Source: an uncultured Lachnospiraceae bacterium
GTDB taxonomy: Bacteria; Bacillota_A; Clostridia; Lachnospirales; Lachnospiraceae
Direction of reading: 5' to 3'
DNA: 9,309 bases
Assembly (NCBI GenBank): GCA_947175285.1
Contig: CAMWMM010000166.1
Location: 1-9,309 of the forward strand
Shown: piece after piece, positions 6,381 to 9,309 of the stretch
Layout: every line of letters starts with the position of its first letter
How positions within the stretch are numbered: position 1 is the stretch's first letter
Position numbers and translations under genes: made by a program
The notes under the pieces: model-generated
The model's database searches: none
What the model saw: the letters and a program-made list of their open reading frames with translations, nothing else
What the model was told of the DNA's origin: nothing

Positions 6381-7801
6381 TCTTCATCTTCTATATCTGA
6401 TTTGGGCAGGGAGAATATGAACTCCGTACCAACGCCTTCTGTGCTGATAACATTAATATGTTCACCATGGGACTGGATGATTTCTTTTGTAATAGAGAGA
6501 CCAAGACCGGTCCCTTTTTTGTCTTTTCCGCGGGATAAATCCGATTTGTAAAAACGGTCCCAGATAAGTTTCAGATTATCTTTCGGAATACCGATGCCGG
6601 AATCTTTAACACTGACAAAAATTTTATTGTGTTTTTCGGTTGTTTCCAGTTTGATGACAGAGTCGTGATGACTGAACTTAATAGCATTATCCAATAAGTT
6701 ATACAAAACCTGCTGGATTTTTCCCATATCGGCAGTCACATACATTTCCTCTCCGGTCAGGATAAGCTCAATCGCAATTTTTTTCTCCCGGCATGTTCCT
6801 TCAAAAGAAGCGGCTACATTACGAATCGTGGTATTGATGTCAAAGTCCGTTCTGTCTAAAAGCATTCCTTTTGTATTCAGATTGTTTAAAGTCAAAAGAC
6901 TGTTTGTAAGTTTGGTCAAACGCTCCGTTTCATTTAAAACAATGGATAAATATTTTTCATGCTGTTCAGGCGGAATAGTGCCGTCCAACATTGCTTCCAG
7001 ATAGCCTCTGATAGAGGTTAAAGGAGAACGGAAATCGTGGGAAACATTTGCGACAAATTTTTTCTGGTCGTCTTCGGAACGGGCAATTTCGCTTGCCATG
7101 TAAGAAAGCGTAGCAGCCAGATAGCCGATTTCATCCCCGCTTTCTACGGAAAATTCATAGTGCATGTTGCCGTTTGCGTAGTGTTCGGTCGCTTCCGTAA
7201 TTTTACGCAGCGGAACATATACCATTTCCGTAAAGAATATCAAAATAATCAAAGATAATAAAAACAGAATAATTAATGTAATGTAAGAAATATTCAACAG
7301 GCTGTCAGTTGATGCCTGAATATCGCTCATGGCACTGTGAATGACAACATAACCTTTTACCTTAAAATCAGAAGTAATCGGAGCAAACACGCTTAGCATA
7401 TCTTCCGTATAGGTGCCGAAGAAATCGCCGATGATATAGTAAGAGCCTTCAGTAATCGTCGGGTCAAAGTTTTCAATTACTACTTCATTTTCCACATCCA
7501 TTGGAGCGGAGGAATCCAAAACCATACGCCCGGAGGGGTTGATAATCCAGATAGTAGCATTCAGATACGTATCCAGTGCATCCAGTTCGCTTTTTACCGC
7601 TTCGAGGGTTGTTTCGCTGTTATACAAATCGGAAGCATACGTATTGGCTATTAACGTTGCCTCACGATACAGCATATCCGCTTTTTCTTTTTTCAGATTA
7701 TCAAGAGTCATACTGGACACAAAAGTGGCAATGACAACAAATCCGAAGAAGCCGAAGATAAAATAAGCCAGTATAAATTTTAAATATAATGTTTTTCTCA
7801 T
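6377..7801 (-). CDS. Membrane sensor histidine kinase (HAMP, HisKA, HATPase)
   Basis: This 474-residue protein has two membrane spans (about 8-30 and 171-191) that enclose an external sensor region of about 140 residues; the segment TIWIINPSGRMVLDSS looks like a PAS/Cache-type sensor strand pattern. HAMP follows (about 190-243). The dimerisation and phosphoacceptor helix has SHDFRSPLTSIRGYLEAM with His255. The ATPase domain shows the N box (NLLDNAIKFS, 368-377), G1 (DSGIGI, 400-405), F box (WDRFYKSD) and G2 (GTGLGL, 430-435), so it should be active. It lies 22 bases after its response regulator gene, with AAGGT (complement of 7811-7815) 9 bases before the ATG. The signal is unknown. It lacks the cytoplasmic PAS domain of WalK, so I do not call it WalK although the pair has a general WalRK/PhoRB look. 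Confidence 0.94.
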   Translation of the reverse strand: MRKTLYLKFILAYFIFGFFGFVVIATFVSSMTLDNLKKEKADMLYREATLIANTYASDLYNSETTLEAVKSELDALDTYLNATIWIINPSGRMVLDSSAPMDVENEVVIENFDPTITEGSYYIIGDFFGTYTEDMLSVFAPITSDFKVKGYVVIHSAMSDIQASTDSLLNISYITLIILFLLSLIILIFFTEMVYVPLRKITEATEHYANGNMHYEFSVESGDEIGYLAATLSYMASEIARSEDDQKKFVANVSHDFRSPLTSIRGYLEAMLDGTIPPEQHEKYLSIVLNETERLTKLTNSLLTLNNLNTKGMLLDRTDFDINTTIRNVAASFEGTCREKKIAIELILTGEEMYVTADMGKIQQVLYNLLDNAIKFSHHDSVIKLETTEKHNKIFVSVKDSGIGIPKDNLKLIWDRFYKSDLSRGKDKKGTGLGLSITKEIIQSHGEHINVISTEGVGTEFIFSLPKSDIEDED

Positions 7802-7823
7802 AACGACACTACCTTACCGTTCG

Positions 7824-8525
7824 TCATACTCTGGTCTCAAATTTATAGCCGATGCCCCAGACCGTAGAAATTCTCCATTTCTCATGGTCGTTAATTTTTT
7901 CGCGAAGACGTTTGATATGGACATCTACCGTACGGGTATCTCCGATATATTCGTAGCCCCAAATCTGGTCGAGAAGCTGCTCCCTTGAAAAAACATGGTT
8001 CGGAGAAGCTGCAAGAAAATAAAGCAGTTCCAGTTCTTTTGGCGGCATTTCAACTGTTTTGCCCATATAAATAACAGAATAGTTCGTCTGATTAATAATA
8101 AGGTCAGGATATTCCACACACTTGATATCGGAAGATTCCTGTGTGGGAACCGCAGGTTTATAACGGCGGAGAACTGCTTTTACTCTGGCAACCAGTTCTT
8201 TCGAGTCAAAAGGCTTTTCCATATAGTCATCAGCGCCAAGCTCCAATCCTAACACCTTGTCAAATACTTCACCTTTGGCGGAAAGCATAATAATGGGCAG
8301 AGAAGATTTGGTGCGGATTTCGCGGCAGACCTGATAACCGTCGATGCCGGGCAGCATTAAATCAAGAAGCATCAGATTCGGTTCAAAACTTTCTACTGCC
8401 GTCAGAGCGGATTCTCCGTCATTGACAATCATGGTTTCAAAACATTCTTTTGTTAAATAAAGAGAAATCAATTCCGCAATGTTGTTATCATCATCCACAA
8501 TCAATATTTTTTGTCTGTTTACCAT
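7824..8525 (-). CDS. OmpR/PhoB-family response regulator
   Basis: This 233-residue regulator has a receiver domain (about 5-120) with the acidic pair Asp11/Asp12, phosphoacceptor Asp55 in LLDLMLPG, Ser82 and Lys104 in MEKPF. A winged-helix DNA-binding domain follows (about 140-232), with FSREQLLDQIWGYEY and the recognition helix region TRTVDVHIKRLREKI. It is the partner of the histidine kinase encoded immediately downstream. GAAAGGT (complement of 8535-8541) lies 9 bases before the ATG. The gap of 47 bases to the mutS2 stop holds only a TATATT-like -10 without a matching -35 and a weak AT-rich hairpin, so it may be read from the mutS2 transcript. The receiver resembles WalR/PhoP-type regulators; the target genes cannot be told from this window. 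Confidence 0.94.
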   Translation of the reverse strand: MVNRQKILIVDDDNNIAELISLYLTKECFETMIVNDGESALTAVESFEPNLMLLDLMLPGIDGYQVCREIRTKSSLPIIMLSAKGEVFDKVLGLELGADDYMEKPFDSKELVARVKAVLRRYKPAVPTQESSDIKCVEYPDLIINQTNYSVIYMGKTVEMPPKELELLYFLAASPNHVFSREQLLDQIWGYEYIGDTRTVDVHIKRLREKINDHEKWRISTVWGIGYKFETRV

Positions 8526-8572
8526 TTTTCATTTACCTTTCTGTCTAATATAACAAAAGCCCGACCTTTTTT

Positions 8573-9309
8573 TTAGAATTCTGCAATTGTAACGCCTGCA
8601 TCTCCTTCGCCGTATTCACCAAGTCTGTAATTTTTGACATATTTACAACGCCGTAAATAGTCATGCACTGCCTTGCGCAAAGCACCGGTTCCTTTTCCGT
8701 GAACAATACGGACGCTCGGCAGATGTGCAAGACAGGCATCATCCAGATATTTATCCAATTCGGAAATCGCTTCATCCACCGTTTTGCCGAGAAGATTGAT
8801 TTCCGTTGAAATAGAATAGGATTTGGACATTTTCAGTTTGCCGGAGTTGGTTCGCTGCATTCTGCCGGAGGTCGATACCGTTTCTTCTTCTAACAGCACC
8901 AAATCGTTCAGGGATACCTGAGAATGGATGATACCGCATTGTACGAAGAGTTTTCCGTTCCTGTCGGGACGGGAATTTACGATACCGGTTAAACCCATAG
9001 AAACAACTTTTACTCGGTCGCCCGGTTTTATTTGTTCCGGTTTTAATAACTTATGCGTCGGCTTCTCCGAAGAATGGGAGGAAAGCTTAGCATTTTTTTC
9101 GGAAATTTTATCCCTTACTTTCTGACGGGATTTTTCCAAATCTTTCATGGAAGAATCGGCGCCCGCTTTCTGGAAAGTACGAATCGTTTCGTCGGCAATG
9201 TCTTTGGCATTTTGTAATATCTGTCTTGCCTCTTCATTGGCTTCCCGCAAAATACGGGCTTTTGACTGCTCCATTTTTTCCTGCTTGGATTCCAGACGTT
9301 CTTTTAAAG
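8573..9309 (-). CDS. mutS2: MutS2 C-terminal part with Smr domain (5' end outside window)
   Basis: The frame is open to the window edge and gives 244 residues beginning LKERLESKQEK, so the apparent Met at 9274 is internal. Order: a charged coiled coil (about 1-75 of the visible part), a small KOW-like beta module (KPGDRVKVVSMGLTGIVN, about 94-141), and a C-terminal Smr domain (about 169-244) with HGKGTGALR and YGEGDAGVTIAEF. This order is typical of MutS2, a protein of nearly 800 residues whose missing N-terminal part would hold the MutS-like core and ATPase. MutS2 restrains homologous recombination and, in Bacillus, acts on collided ribosomes. The usual LDLRG motif at the Smr start here reads INLLG. 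The two-component genes follow on the same strand. Confidence 0.92.
   Translation of the reverse strand, partial: LKERLESKQEKMEQSKARILREANEEARQILQNAKDIADETIRTFQKAGADSSMKDLEKSRQKVRDKISEKNAKLSSHSSEKPTHKLLKPEQIKPGDRVKVVSMGLTGIVNSRPDRNGKLFVQCGIIHSQVSLNDLVLLEEETVSTSGRMQRTNSGKLKMSKSYSISTEINLLGKTVDEAISELDKYLDDACLAHLPSVRIVHGKGTGALRKAVHDYLRRCKYVKNYRLGEYGEGDAGVTIAEF

Noticed and set aside
6073..6420. 115-residue open frame overlapping trmL
   Set aside because: It lies almost wholly inside trmL in another frame, has atypical composition and no ribosome site; it is a shadow of the real gene.
6377..8525. WalRK identity for the two-component pair
   Set aside because: The kinase lacks the cytoplasmic PAS domain, and the usual neighbours (yycH, yycI, yycJ-like metallo-hydrolase) are absent here.
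8555..8574. AAAAG-CCCGAC-CTTTT inverted repeat with a T-run on the plus strand, at the mutS2 to regulator junction
   Set aside because: The stem is only 5 base pairs with a single G-C pair, the long T-run is on the strand without an upstream gene, and in the minus direction the tract is only TTTTGTT. Not a credible mutS2 terminator.

Overview
The window looks like an ordinary chromosomal core region of a low-to-moderate GC Gram-positive bacterium, most likely a Clostridia/Lachnospiraceae member. This rests on GGAGG-type ribosome binding sites, tight small operons, a VanW-domain exported protein, an alaR/alaT-like (yugG/yugH-like) regulator and aminotransferase pair, and the residue patterns of the MutS2 and TrmL proteins. 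I see no mobile element, CRISPR array, RNA gene, phage gene or recombination site. No gene-free stretch approaches 300 bases; the longest gaps are about 60 bases.

Left part (1-1446): the C-terminal end of an endonuclease III-type DNA glycosylase, with its iron-sulfur loop, is followed by a DnaQ-like 3'-5' exonuclease, both on the plus strand. The exonuclease ends inside the 3' end of a convergent minus-strand gene for a small membrane-anchored, helical-repeat-like protein of unknown function. A candidate terminator for the exonuclease lies within that opposing gene.

Middle (1425-3170): a good sigma-A-type promoter (TTGCAA, 17 bases, TATAAT) lies across the start of the minus-strand gene. It points into an uncatalogued 35-residue single-span membrane protein gene (1485-1592), followed by a secreted VanW-domain protein. 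An exact 8-base direct repeat sits between these two genes.

Plus-strand operon (3226-6380): four tightly packed genes encode a PurM/HypE-like ATP-binding protein, an Lrp/AsnC regulator, a class I/II aminotransferase (AlaT-like) and the tRNA wobble-base 2'-O-methyltransferase TrmL. The regulator and aminotransferase probably form an amino acid metabolism unit. The HypE-like protein has no hydrogenase genes nearby, and it has changes in residues that are usually conserved.

Right part (6377-9309, minus strand): the 3' part of mutS2 is followed by an OmpR/PhoB-type response regulator and its sensor histidine kinase. The kinase gene ends tail-to-tail with trmL, and the two stop codons share a TTAA.

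No clearly new system is visible. The most useful observations are the small membrane protein with its promoter, the divergent HypE-like protein, the altered Smr motif in MutS2, and the two convergent gene overlaps.
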